A stretch of 64,000 nucleotides of DNA, from contig JAMXBD010000025.1 of assembly GCA_024138025.1 (NCBI GenBank), positions 2,423,501-2,487,500 of the forward strand, in the 5' to 3' direction. Every line of letters starts with the position of its first letter. Position 1 is the first letter of the stretch. Positions 1 to 11,188 of the stretch are shown in pieces. A program made the position numbers and the translations under genes. The notes below the pieces were generated by a model. That model saw nothing but the letters and a program-made list of their open reading frames with translations. It was not told the origin of the DNA and made no database searches. The stretch is from Combretum micranthum. Its lineage: Eukaryota; Streptophyta; Magnoliopsida; Myrtales; Combretaceae.

Positions 1-2587
1 TCCAACAAAACTTTACTTCTCTAAAGCTGATCTACAATAATATCATTATTGATATAGAAAAGAAAAAACATAAATATATTTAAGTGATCCCCTCATCATA
101 ATCAATCAATCAATTGCATACTGTATCGTATTGAATTGAAATCGATGAAGATAAGTCAAACTCTCATATATAGTTTCGATGATAAAATAAATCACAAAAA
201 AATTAGATAATAATAAATACTTGGCGCAAAAAAAACTTTAAATCATCCATACCAGTCAGATTTTATGATCTGCTTTTGGATGTAGGTATTATTTAAAATA
301 TACCGATAAATATAGTAATCTATAATGAAGCTACTACTTGCTTTGAGAAGCAATCTTATACACTACAATTTATGAGCTGAAATGGTCATCCAAAATCGAT
401 ATTAGAAGATGAAGAGAAAAACCAAACATGAGGTAAAGACTAAAAACAGTTTTCCATCATAAAGAAAAAGAAAAAAAAAAAAACTGAGCACCACAAGTTA
501 GGAAAATTTTATGATCTGGTAATTAATTTTGACGGGATTAATTCCGTCATTGTCCAATGATTCATACCTAATCCAACCTTAGAAGCTCCCATAGGTTAAT
601 GAATATACTAATAATATTATTAAGAGGAGGAGTATAAATACTAAAATAGCCTATCACATTAATACTATGAACGCAGTCAAATCTTAATAAATACAAATTA
701 ACGTTAATGATACTAATACGAATTGAGACGTATTATTTATAACGTAGTATTTATAACGATGTGATAGCATTTTAAACCATTAATTTAAAATTTCACTTAT
801 AAATGTATCACCAACGACAAATGTAATAAGATAATAATTAAATGATTTAAATTTTTTTATTAACAATGGAAATATATAAAAAGATATGAAAATTTAAAAT
901 CATTATAACATTCAAATGCAATGCTATAATAAATTAACGACGTTTTTGAATAAATTTTCTTTGCAGTTCAACTATTCCCATGGCATCAATATTAGAGATT
1001 ATCAACGAAGTATTTGAATAAATTTTTATTAATAAAAATATTAAAGACATAAAATACACTTGACCTTTTAAAATGTAAAAATAAAATATAATGTATATCA
1101 TATCGTTACATATACAACTAGTACAACGATGCGAGTACAGAAATTAAATATAACAACACAATAAAATTTAAAACATTAAATATTTATTGGATCAAACCAT
1201 ACACATAATCATTGATTTAAGTGAAATATTTATGTTAAAACTAATTTAAAAAGGTAGACAAAAATTTGTTTATTTAGACGGTAAGGTGAAGTGTGAAGGG
1301 TTGGAAAAATTGATTTGACCGAAGGATTAAAAAAGGTGAAGGTAGAAAAACTACCTTTTTTCCCTTTGTTTGTACACGGATGAAAAGAAAAATAAGAGAT
1401 AATGTGGGAGAGAAAGAAAATAGTTAGGAAATATTAGGAAAAAATGGATAAAAGAAAAAATAAAAAAGAAAAGTTAGAATGTAAATTATGCCTATTTTAA
1501 AAATTGGAAATTTATAAACTGTCATTCATAGAAATTGCAATTTTATTGGCTAAATTCTAATATAGTCTTATAATAAAATTCTTATTAGTATATCTATTAA
1601 ATTTTATTTTATATTGAAAGACATATAAGTAATATAGAAATTAGATAGGTAATGTGTTGGAAAAAGAAAAGAAAAATATATATATATAAGACTACCCATA
1701 TACAATATAATTGCTTGTTAAAATTTATTAAAAAAAATGCTAATTACATTATGCATTGCGAGAATTGAGGAAAAAAAATCATGTAATAAGGTCATAAGTA
1801 TATCAATTTACAAGATTATTATATCATTCAACGAGAAATGAAAAATTAAGGGGCTAAAAAGCGAAAAGCAAATAGCAAATGAAAGATATAGTGCTAGTGT
1901 GGAAGAGAGAAACTTGTCAATAAAAGTGAGTCTGTCACTTATGGAAAAATAATAATTAAAATTTTATTACTTATGAATAATAAAGAGAGTGGATTGATTA
2001 GAAAAATAAAAGAAAGCATAGACTATTTCTTTCTACCTTAGATATGATATGATAGCTAAAAAATATAATGTAATTTGGGAGAGACAGAGAGAGAGAGGAC
2101 ATATATTCCAAAGTTACGGCTTACCCTTGTCATTATTAAGTCGCATTATGATAACATATGATTAATATGATATTTAATGGAAATAAGAACCCCTTCTCTG
2201 GGTTAAATTATATATATTATATAGATAATACCGGGAAGAAAATGACTCGTAAGTAAAAGTAAATAATCATTAATAAAAAAATGCACAACGTCTAATAATA
2301 TGTGGAAGCTTAAAAAATTTAGAGATACAATATTTATAAATGTTAGAGTAAAGTAAATAGAATCGCACAATGTCATTAAGTTGCTCTGTTGAAGATGTTG
2401 TCATTTGTTTATATATCAAGCTCTTTACCATTACTAAGTAGGGGTGAATAAGTATAGGATGGATAAAGTATGAAGCATTATTTGTATCCTATCATATAAG
2501 ATATATGGTATTAAATTCTATACTTGGAACCTATCCTATGACATCTTGTACATATCTCGTAACATATACTTTATAAAACCAATTAGC
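1..2587. other. AT-rich spacer without recognisable gene
   Basis: No reading frame here resembles a known protein, and frames in both directions are short and AT-driven. The only structured pieces I see are a small inverted-repeat element (642-774) and a short GA-rich tract near 2080-2100. I see nothing else in it. Confidence 0.6.
642..774. repeat. Short inverted-repeat (MITE-like) element
   Basis: The left end (taaaatagcctatcacatt) is matched in inverted orientation by the right end (gatgtgatagcatttta), about 15 of 17 bases, with AT-rich sequence between. The size (about 130 bp) and terminal inverted repeat suggest a non-autonomous DNA transposon. No clear target duplication was found, so the class is not assigned. 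Confidence 0.4.
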
Positions 2588-2818
2588 ATGGTTGTTAAAA
2601 TCAGGATTTAACTATTCACTCAAGCCTTTAGAATTGATAGAATCGTATAGAATGTTGCAAAATAAGTAAAATTGTAAACAAGTAGAATCGTACATCTAAG
2701 TTTATAATTTTACCTAAAATCTATATCTTAATAATTTTTTATTTATTTTAATTAAGAAAAAACATATAAAATATAAACTCGTAGAATCGTATATTTGACT
2801 CGCGATTTTGACAACCAT
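2588..2818. mobile_element. MITE, terminal inverted repeats atggttgt(t/c)aaaatc
   Basis: The left terminus atggttgttaaaatc and the right terminus gattttgacaaccat are inverted copies with one mismatch. The 231-bp interior repeats a 'tagaatcgta' motif several times and has no coding capacity. This looks like a widespread plant MITE type, probably hAT-related, but I could not find a convincing 8-bp target duplication. Confidence 0.55.
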
Positions 2819-2829
2819 ACTTGCTGGTA

Positions 2830-2947
2830 TAGGCTGCCTTATGGAACCTATAAAATTTTCCACAAAATCTTTATATTTCTTCTTTCTTTCTTAAATTTCA
2901 AACTTAAAGTATTTTACATGGTTTCATATGATATATAAAACTCACTA
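2830..2947 (+). repeat. Tandem duplication unit A, left part
   Basis: This stretch matches 16792-16907, with the same order of words up to 'ataaaactcacta'. It is the left fragment of unit A, split from its right part (15464-16791) by the Tekay retrotransposon. The matching copy in unit B is uninterrupted. Confidence 0.85.
2943..2947. repeat. Target site duplication (left), cacta
   Basis: The five bases cacta sit directly outside the TG end of the left LTR and recur directly outside the CA end of the right LTR (15459-15463). The empty paralogous site near 16904-16908 has cacta once. Confidence 0.93.
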
Positions 2948-5900
2948 TGTCACGCCCCGAAGGTACCCTAAATGTGGCAGTCCGCCACATATAATATCAA
3001 GGCTTAAGAATGGCTACCTTAGTCATGCGAAAGCCTTAGTATTATATGTAAGGCGTCTAACACGGTAATAGGAGACGCTTTTGGGAAGCATAGTTTAAGC
3101 AAGTAAAGATAAACATACAAGAATTCAGGAATAAAATCATATCATAAATATCCAAAGATCTGATACATAATTTCTTAGGGGCATTCCCCCGCTGAAACCA
3201 AGGATCGGGATAAACTTCCTAACTACCAAAATCAAAGATTTCAAAGGAATTCTAATCTAAGTCTTCGAGTAGATTTCCTCCAAAAGCTTTAACATCAAAA
3301 CGTAATGGATACGGGATGGCCTCAAGCTCAAAAATAGGTGTTCCTGAGAATACAGATATCTATAGGGTATAAGCTAATAAGCTTAGTGAGTAAATCCCAA
3401 AAATTCATACTCGATGAAATTTGACAATCAAGTTTATTATTCAATCATATGAAATGAAACAATCACGTGAGCATACAAGACATATGACTTTCCGGGAATC
3501 ATATGTTGAATGAATTTACGCCCTTCATTCGGGGTTGGGGATTCAGGCCAATTACAGCCACAACTTTTAAAACACTTTTATAGGTCTTACCGGCACCTAT
3601 ATGCCATCAAAAACTTGTAGTTTATTACAGGCTCCTACTAGCCATCAAAAACTTGTAGTTTATTACAGGCTCCTACTAGCCATCACTTTTGTAGTTCTTA
3701 CCGGCTCCTACTCGCCACTTACATGATATACCGGTTCTGTCTACCACCACTACTATACACTTGTCCCACCAATTGTATAGTAGCGAATGCAATGTGACTC
3801 AACATATGAAGTGCATGAATAATTTCTTTAATTAAAGTCTAGTAGTTAATTTTAACTTCTTTCAAGTGATCAACCAATTTCAAACAATTCAAGATAATAA
3901 TGTACATACCACTTTATTACAAACAAATTGAGTTTCGATATTCTTAGCATTCCTTCAACATGTTATCATACACTTCGTTTTGAGTTTGCATAGATTCTAG
4001 TGCAACTAATTTTACAAGCACAAGCAAGAGTATGAGAAAAATCAACGGGAAGTAACTCACTCGGCCATGGTGACACCTTTCTTGATTTGGATGGGTCGTT
4101 CGGAAATTCCTCTTAATCGTAGTAATCCTCGGGATACGAACACTCCTCCTCGGGATTATCTAATCAAGAAGAATACCCGAAATGAGTATTTCGTGAATCT
4201 CCTCTTCTTGAAAATTCTAAACTTTACTTAAAATCGTAGAAAATCGTATAAGGGGAAATTCCAATTTAAAATGGCCATAACTTGCTCGTTTTAACTCGGA
4301 ATTTCGCGTATAATATGTCGTTTTCTACCTACTCGAAAAGATCTACGCATTTCTAAACTTATTTTTATAAAACTAAGTCGTTTTGGTTCCGAAAAGATAG
4401 CGACCAGATTTGCCACGAATTTGTAAACACTTGTTTTCCTTTTTGTAAACAAAGCTCATTTTGAAAGGATAACATTTCAATTATTTTGTAAACTTTTGAA
4501 AGGTATATATATTTGTAATGACTCATAACATATGTATGAAGTAAATGAAGTTGTCTCAACTTAAAAGTAAGGTTTTAAAAGTCTTTGAATTTGAGATTCC
4601 ATTTTACTTTTGAAAGATCTTTTGGTCATTAAGATAAAGATTTTTATTTCTAAATGAAATCTTCTTGTAATAACTTTAATTTCTCAAAGTGGGGTTTTGT
4701 TTTCTAAACTTGAATTTCAAAAGTAGCAAAATGATATTTTTATTTCTTGTAATATTTCAAAGAATTTCTACTTCTTGATAAGAGATAAGTTTTCATAAAC
4801 CCTTTTGTTTATGTAAGAAAATCATTCCTATGAGTTTTTAGAAACCCGTTTCCCATATTTATTTCTTTAGAAAGAATCTTTAATTCAAGAAAACATTTTC
4901 TCATTTGTTTTTGTTGAGACAAAAACATTATATTCATGCATGAATATGAATCAAAACTATAGAAATACAAAGGAACATAATAACTTGGAAGCTTAAATAA
5001 TAAATCAAGTATTGGGACCTTAGCTTTATCAAGGTACCCCAGGACTAAGAAAAGACTAGTCCCGAAAAGAAAAGAATAAGAAATTGTTTTGACTTGATGA
5101 GGACAAGTCTAAGACTAGAATGACTAGTCTTAAAATCAACTTGAATTTAAATAAATTGCATGAAAGGTAAATAGATTGCAAGGCTATGAGCTTATATGCT
5201 CTAAATAGTATATATAGTTATATGGATATATTAGATAGTAAAGAACATAAAGGAAATATAAAGGACATAAAGGAAGTATAAAGAGCATAAAGGGAATATA
5301 AAGAACATAAAGAAACATAAAGAAATTGATATTATGAACAAAAACAAAGTATGAATCTAATGTTGCTTTCTTAACCTTCATGGTTTTAGAAAACATACAC
5401 TAAGCTCATACTAAGTAGATGAACATGAAGAATTCTTGAGAATTTCTTACCTAAAGGAAACTAAACTAAGAGGACTTTCTTGAAGAACTCTTGAGAATTT
5501 TGAGAGAGATTTTGCTATAATAACTTTAGAGAAGAAGAGGTGTGAAAGAAGTGAAGGTATGAAGGGGTATTTATAGAAAAGTGTGGGAGATTATTTGTGT
5601 TAATTAAATAATTGGAAATTAAAACAAATTGGGCATGGGAGAGAGATGGCCGGCGCCATTTTGATGCATGGGAGAGAGGAAAAATAAATTTTTTGTCTTT
5701 TGATTAATTAAAAGTAAGAAATGAAAGATGTGAAGTTGTATTGGAAATGAAAAAGTGTAAGAGATAGGTGTAAGGTTTGTAAGAATAGGTTGTAAGAAAA
5801 AGTAGAGATAGATGAATAGTGTAGAATAGTAGAAAATAGTGTAATGTAAAAGTAGACATGACAATTTAATACCGGTAGTAAGAAAATACGAGTATAAAGG

Positions 5901-6273
5901 CGATATCTGATATTTTTAGTTATCGAAAAATTACGAAATTGATATTTTTGGAAATCTTATATTTTTACGAGTCTAACGGTGTATTCGGAATATTTTTCCT
6001 ATTCCGGGCTTCCGGACACATTTTTCAAGAACTGTGTCCGTTCGGGTTCAACGGACATCCGAATTTCGCGAAACTGAAACTTTTATAAAACCTATGGTTA
6101 TTACGAACATTCGAGCTAATTTTTCCAACTTCGTTTTCTATGACTTGAGAAGACGGCAATGCCGGAGTTAAACGGTTACGGTAAACTAGGGTTTTGTTTG
6201 TCCTAAGGATCCGTTTGACTTCCGTTTAGGGTTTAGGTCTTTATTTGTGGATCGAAAATTTCGGGGATTTACA
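2948..6273 (-). repeat. 3' LTR of the Tekay element
   Basis: Begins tgtcacgccccgaa and ends ggggatttaca on the plus strand; on the element's own strand it starts TGTAAATCCC and ends GGGGCGTGACA. It is nearly identical to 12132-15458. It contains a 38-bp direct repeat (3603-3678), an A-rich array of 'ataaaggaaat'-like units (about 5239-5322), and a plant TATA box on the minus strand near 5568-5577. Small open frames inside it are present identically in both LTRs and look non-coding. Confidence 0.95.
3603..3678 (+). repeat. 38-bp tandem duplication inside LTR
   Basis: Two perfect 38-bp units starting gccatcaaaaacttgtag, followed by a partial third. The same array is in the other LTR at 12789-12864, so it predates the insertion. 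Confidence 0.85.
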
Positions 6274-6290
6274 ACCTACCCCCCTTAAAG
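6274..6290 (-). promoter_or_regulatory. Polypurine tract of the Tekay element
   Basis: On the minus strand a purine-rich run with six consecutive G (ctttaaggggggtaggt) abuts the TG start of the 3' LTR. This is the expected plus-strand primer site for reverse transcription, at the expected place. Confidence 0.9.
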
Positions 6291-6302
6291 AAAGTTTTGT
6301 CC

Positions 6303-7547
6303 TCAAAACTTGAAATTTGCAACTTTGAAATTCGTACCTGATTCTTCAAAGAGATTTGGATATTTCTTTCGGATTTCATCCTCGGCTTCCCAAGTAGCCT
6401 CTTCTTGTGAATGATTCCTCCACAGCACCTTGACATAACGGATTTCCTTGTTTCTCAGCTTTTGAACCTTTTGATCCAAAATTTGAACTGGGTGCTCCTC
6501 ATAAGTCAAGTTCTCTTTTAGCCTGACCGGTTCAAGTTCCATAATCCGATCAGGGTCGGGGATATGCTTCCTGAGCACTGAGACATGGAAGACATTATGT
6601 ACTCCCGACAGGTTTGGTGGTAGTGCCAAGCGATAAGCCAAATCTCCTACCCGTTCGAGGATTTCGAAAGGTCCGATATACCTTGGGCTTAGCTTCCCTC
6701 GAGCTCGTACACGATGGATACTCTTTATTGGATTCACTTTCAGATACACATGATCTCCAACGTTAAATTCAAGGATCCGTCGTTTTTGATCCGCCCAACT
6801 TTTCTGTCTATCTTGGGCCTCTTTCATCCTTTGTTGAATAATCCTGACTTTATCTGAGGCGTCCTGGATGAGATCTGGTCCAATTGTTAATTTTTCCACA
6901 TCATCCCAAAATAGAGGCGATCTACACCTTCTTCCGTATAAAGCTTCGTATGGTGGCATCTTGATTGTTGAATGATAGCTGTTGTTGTAAGCAAACTCTA
7001 CCAGAGGTAGGTGTACTTCCCAGCTTCCCTTGAATTCCATAACACAAGCTCTTAACATGTCTTCCAAAGTCTGGATAGTCCGCTCTGATTGTCCATCAGT
7101 TTGTGGATGATAAGCTGTGCTGAACTGTAACTTGGTCCCCATACATTTCTGAAGGCTTGTCCAAAATTTTGACACGAACCGAGGATCTCGATCCGATACT
7201 ATCCCTGCTGGAACTCCATGTAGTCTTACGATCTCCCTTACATATAGCCGGGCCAACTTTTCCATTGAGTAGGTCATGTTGATGGGGATGAAGTGTGCTG
7301 ACTTGGTAAGTCGATCCACAACTACCCATATGGCATCATATCCTGCTGGTGTTCGGGGCAATCCACATACGAAATCCATGGTAATTTGGTCCCATTTCCA
7401 TTCTGGTATGGCCAATGGTTTCAAAAGTCCTCCTGGCCTTTGGTGTTCAATCTTTACTTGTTGACATATGGGACATTTCATCACGAATTCGGCTACATCC
7501 TTCTTCATTCCATTCCACCAAAAGCGACTTTTAAGGTCTTGGTACAT
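6303..7547 (-). pseudogene. pol: Tekay pol, part 3: integrase core, GPF/Y module and chromodomain
   Basis: The 414-residue open frame starts inside the integrase zinc-binding domain; the CPIC cysteines are at residues 25 and 28. The catalytic triad is visible: Asp58 (TMDF), Asp119 (SDRDPRF) and Glu155 (SERTIQ), with the retroviral 35-residue spacing between the last two. A GPF-type motif (KLSPRYIGPFEI) lies at about 285-296. A chromodomain follows at about 353-401 (ILDQKVQKLRNKE...VLWRNH...EATWE), which in chromoviruses directs integration to particular chromatin. It is out of frame with the upstream pol piece because one base is missing near 7559, within the zinc-binding domain, so the listed start is only the first Met of the open stretch. 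Apart from that break the domains look intact. Confidence 0.93.
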
Positions 7548-8113
7548 CTTGGTACCACGGGGTGCATGGTATATCCTGAGTTATGCGCCTCATTCATTAC
7601 TTCCTTTTTCATCTCCTCATCACTTGGTACACATAATCTTCCATTCATTCTTACTACATCTTCCTCATCTATCTCAAAATCGTCATACCTTCCTCCTTGT
7701 ATCTCACTTTTCAACTTTTGTATGACTTCATCATATCGTTGAGATTCTTTGATTCTATCGATCAGGGTTGGCTCCATTACCAAATGGGAAATTTCCATTT
7801 CCGCACTTTGCCCCACAAATTCGATGCTCAGTCTCTCGAATTCCTTTATAAGTTCTTTTTGAGTTGTGAGCATGGCTGCGACTTCTCCATGATTCTTTCG
7901 ACTTAAAGCGTCTGCTACCGCATTTACTCTTCCAGGGCAATAATTTATTCCAAGATCATAGTCTTTGATCAACTCCAACCATCTCCTTTGCCTCATATTC
8001 AATTCCTTTTGTGTGAATAGGTACTTGAGGCTCTTATGGTCCGTATAAATCTCGCATCTTTGTCCATATAGATAGTGCCTCCACAGCTTGAGAGCGAAGA
8101 CAACTGCGGCAAG
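7505..8113 (-). pseudogene. pol: Tekay pol, part 2: end of RNase H and integrase zinc-finger start
   Basis: This reading frame carries the C-terminal part of RNase H (including [13 protein letters not shown] and a VADALSRK motif) and continues through the connection into the start of the integrase zinc-binding domain (an [11 protein letters not shown] stretch). Its first Met is at 8002, but homology continues upstream to about 8113, where the preceding frame is lost. It therefore looks like the middle of a broken single polyprotein. At its downstream end, one missing base near 7559 sends the frame into a stop about 50 bases later. Confidence 0.88.
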
Positions 8114-9795
8114 GCTAACTCAAGGTCATGCGTCGGGTAATTTTGTTCATGCGGCCTCAACTGTCGTGAAGCATAAGCAATCACCTTCCCTTCTTGCATG
8201 AGCACACATCCTAAGCCATTTCTTGACGCATCACTATGGACGGTATATGGCTTTTCTGGGTCGGGTAAGGTTAAAATTGGAGCAGATACCAATCGTTGCT
8301 TTAACTCCTGGAAACTTTGTTCTCTTTTCTCATTCCAAATGAATCTTTCATTCTTCTGGGTCAACTGAGTTAGCGGCTTAGCTATTTTTGAGAAGTCTTG
8401 TACGAACTTCCTGTAATAGCCAGCTAATCCAAGAAAACTTCTAATCTCAGTCACCGTCCTTGGTTGTTTCCATTCCATTACGGCCTTAATCTTTTCGGGA
8501 TCTACTGATATTCCTTTCCCTGAGATAACATGTCCTAGAAAAGATATTTGATCCAACCAAAAGTCACACTTGGATAATTTGGCATATAACTTGTGCTCCC
8601 TTAAGGTTTGTAATGCCATTCTCAGATGTTCTTTGTGTTGCTCCCGAGTTTTAGAATAAACCAAAATATCATCAATGAAGACAATCACGCATTTATCCAA
8701 GAGCGGTTTATACACCCGATTCATCAAGTCCATGAAAGCAGCTGGTGCATTTGTCAATCCAAATGGCATGACCATGAACTCATAGTGTCCATACCGAGTT
8801 CTAAAAGCGGTCCTTGACACATCTTCTGGTTTTATCCTCAGCTGGTGGTATCCAGATCTCAAATCAATGCGTGAGAATACACTTGCTCCTTGTAGTTGGT
8901 CAAAGAGATCGTCAATCCTTGGCAATGGATACCTATTCTTGATGGTGACCTTATTGAGTTCTCGATAGTCAATGCACAGCCTCATCGATCCATCTTTCTT
9001 CTTCACGAATAATACCGGAGCTCCCCAAGGCGAGACACTTGGTCTAATAAATCCTTGGTCAAGCAATTCTTGTAATTGCTTCTTGAGTTCCTTGAGTTCA
9101 ACAGGTGCCATTCGGTATGGTGCCTTGGATATAGGTTCTGTTTTTGGCATCAATTCGATCTCAAAATCGATTTCTCGTTTTGGGGGTAACCCAGGCAATT
9201 CTTCTGGAAAAACATCGGAGAATTCATTAACGATGGGGATGTCGTCAATGTTGGGTCTTTCCTTATCCTCCTCCGTACTTCCCACATAACTTTCCATTCC
9301 TTCTTCAACTTCTTCAATTAGCTCGAACGAACTTAACTCTAAACTTTTTGCGGATTCTCCCAAAAACGTAGCTTTCTTTCCATCTTGTCTCATGAATTCC
9401 ACCCTTTTATTTCTACAATCTACCTTTGCTTCCACCATGGACAACCAACTCATTCCGAGAATCACTTCGTACTTGCTAATTTCTATTACTATAAGATCGG
9501 TAGTTGCTTCATGGCCTTGTATCTTCATGGGGCAATTCCTTATTACCTCTTTGGTAGTCACCACACTACCGGTGGGGGTTTTTATACGAAAACTTGTTGT
9601 GATTGTGGTGATGGGTAAACCGGTCTTCAAGGCTACACTAGTGGCAACAAAGGAATGTGTTGCACCAGTGTCGAAGAGGGTATAAGCGGTTAGGTCCCCT
9701 ATTTGTATGGTTCCTGCGTTCAAGACGCGCGTGTTACTAGTCTTATTGTCCTTAAAAAGGTTTCCTAGATATCTATTATTCCCAACATGCATCAT
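7999..9795 (-). pseudogene. pol: Tekay pol, part 1: protease, reverse transcriptase, RNase H start
   Basis: Counting from the Met at 9795, an aspartic protease motif ([10 protein letters not shown]) has its catalytic Asp at residue 42. The reverse transcriptase spans roughly 225-400, with the KKKDGS...CIDYRELN block and the catalytic FIDDILVYS motif (Asp375, Asp376). The RNase H start ([20 protein letters not shown]) is at about 520-560. Real homology stops at about residue 560; the last 38 residues are an out-of-frame tail caused by an extra 5 bases near 8114-8119. The Met at 9795 may not be the true start: pol could instead be joined to gag by splicing, with coding resuming at 9764 (see the intron feature). 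All catalytic residues I can check in this part are conserved. Confidence 0.92.
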
Positions 9796-9852
9796 AACTT
9801 TATACTTGACAGATATTTAAAACAGGTATATATATTAGGGATTGAAGCTAAC
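9765..9852 (-). other. Candidate 88-nt intron joining gag to pol
   Basis: On the minus strand the last gag codons run into CAG|GTTAGC at 9852, and an acceptor-like ATATCTAG|G ends at 9765. The segment is 88 nt, AT-rich, and begins GT and ends AG. Removing it restores one continuous frame from Gag into the protease region, with a glycine codon split across the junction. Unspliced, gag stops at once (TAG at 9848-9850, inside the intron). The gag frame closes at 9850 and the pol frame is closed by a TAA near 9817-9819, so their open regions do not overlap. A simple ribosomal frameshift therefore cannot join them. This is inference from sequence; no transcript evidence is available here. Confidence 0.5.
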
Positions 9853-11188
9853 CTGTAACCAAGCTATAGTCATACTCCCCTCCGTGGTCCAGGGCAGCCA
9901 ACTCTACTCCTTCATCGGCATCCTCCTCGCAGACCCATTGCCCTTCAAGGTTATAAATTCTCAGCCCATGCATAGATGATGCCGAGCGACTTCCGCTTCC
10001 ATTTCCACTTCTTGTTGGGGCAAGTCCTCCTGAAGATCCAACAGGTCGGTTAGCTGGGAGATTCCTTTGGGGGCACTCATTAGCAAAGTGTCCCAATTGC
10101 TTGCATACGAAACAAGTCGTAGTAGCTTTCTTTGGGCAATCCGGAATCTTATGGCTCGGGTCACCACAGAAATAACACTTGTTCTGGAGAAGGGGGCATC
10201 TCTTCGGGTAATGCGCTCCTTTGCATTTCCAACAATTTGCTGTTATCTTGGAATCATCCTTGTGTCCACTAAAATTTCCCTTGAAATTGCTAATTGGTTT
10301 AAACCTCTTAGAAGGGAAATTGGAGCTCGTTCCTGGTTGAAATCTTCTTCCAAACACATGTACTTTCTTCTCAAAGGTTCCGGCTTTCCTTTTCTTGGCC
10401 CCTTCCACAATTCGTGCTCTCTCCACCAATTCCCTGAAGGTGCGAATGTCAAACTCTTCTAATCGCATCCTTAAATCCTCATCTAGCCCATTCAAGAATA
10501 CCTGTCGTTTCAGTTCCTCACTGTACTTATAAGAATCCGGAGCATACTGCAAGAGTCGGCTAAATTCCGTCTCATATTGTTCTATGGTCTTTCCTCTCTG
10601 GGATATGTGCAAGAAATCCGCACTATACCTTACTCTTAGACTTCCAGGGAAATAATTTTCCAGAAACTCATTCCGAAACATCTCCCAGGTGATAGGCGGC
10701 GGCAATTCCCTACTCTTGGACTCCCACCAGATGCGGGCGTTGAACCTCAACATATACGTACCATAGCTTATTCGAAGATGATATGGAACTTCATAAGCGG
10801 CAAAAGATCGCTCTATCTGTGCGAGCCAATCTTCTGCTTCGTCTGGTTTTCCAAAAGCTCCGTCAAAGTATCGGTTACTTTTGATAAAATCTGGGAGTGA
10901 AGTTCTGTATGGTCGAGGTGGTGGCGGAGGCGGCAGGGGTGCTGTGTGTGATTGAGCATCAGGTGCTGCTGGTCCATGCACAGATGCTTGGGGTGCTTGC
11001 TGGGGTGGTGCTTGTGCTGGTGCCGGAGGTGGCACATTCCTTTGTTGTTGCTGAACTAACACATTAAGAAGCTGTGTTAATTGACCCAGAGTGGCTTGGA
11101 GATTGCCCTGCTGGTCTGGGGCAGGAGCCACAGGGGGTACTTCAGGTTGATTAACCTCTTCAGGCGGGTTATTTGATGCCTGCCTCAT
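9848..11188 (-). CDS. gag: Tekay Gag with three CCHC zinc knuckles
   Basis: An intact 446-residue frame. Residues 1-95 are rich in Pro, Gln and Ala (low complexity). The retrotransposon gag domain spans about 100-262, including the WWESKSRELPPPITWEMF and ENYFPGSLR blocks and a QYETEFSRLLQYAP helix. Three zinc knuckles follow: residues 319-331 (CX2CX3HX4C, one residue short of the usual spacing), 338-351 and 359-372 (both CX2CX4HX4C). Gag forms the cytoplasmic particle that packages element RNA. The Met at 11188 is the first in frame after a leader rich in stops. Either the TAG at 9848 ends a stand-alone Gag, or the last codons are spliced to pol. No lesion is visible. Confidence 0.93.
   Translation of the reverse strand: MRQASNNPPEEVNQPEVPPVAPAPDQQGNLQATLGQLTQLLNVLVQQQQRNVPPPAPAQAPPQQAPQASVHGPAAPDAQSHTAPLPPPPPPRPYRTSLPDFIKSNRYFDGAFGKPDEAEDWLAQIERSFAAYEVPYHLRISYGTYMLRFNARIWWESKSRELPPPITWEMFRNEFLENYFPGSLRVRYSADFLHISQRGKTIEQYETEFSRLLQYAPDSYKYSEELKRQVFLNGLDEDLRMRLEEFDIRTFRELVERARIVEGAKKRKAGTFEKKVHVFGRRFQPGTSSNFPSKRFKPISNFKGNFSGHKDDSKITANCWKCKGAHYPKRCPLLQNKCYFCGDPSHKIPDCPKKATTTCFVCKQLGHFANECPQRNLPANRPVGSSGGLAPTRSGNGSGSRSASSMHGLRIYNLEGQWVCEEDADEGVELAALDHGGEYDYSLVTG

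Noticed and set aside
3603..3690. Short array considered as CRISPR
   Set aside because: Only two perfect units without spacers, in a plant LTR.
4365..5864. Three open frames (64-81 codons) on the minus strand inside the left LTR, repeated at 13550-15043
   Set aside because: They are identical because the LTRs are identical. Their sequence is low-complexity (Phe/Tyr/Leu-rich) with no family, and one changes length through an LTR indel.
7276..7906. Plus-strand open frames opposite integrase and RNase H
   Set aside because: They are shadows of the minus-strand pol gene and show no protein family of their own.
9795..9850. Ribosomal frameshift between gag and pol
   Set aside because: The open frames do not overlap: gag stops at 9850 and the pol frame has a stop near 9817. 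No site exists where a single shift could connect them.
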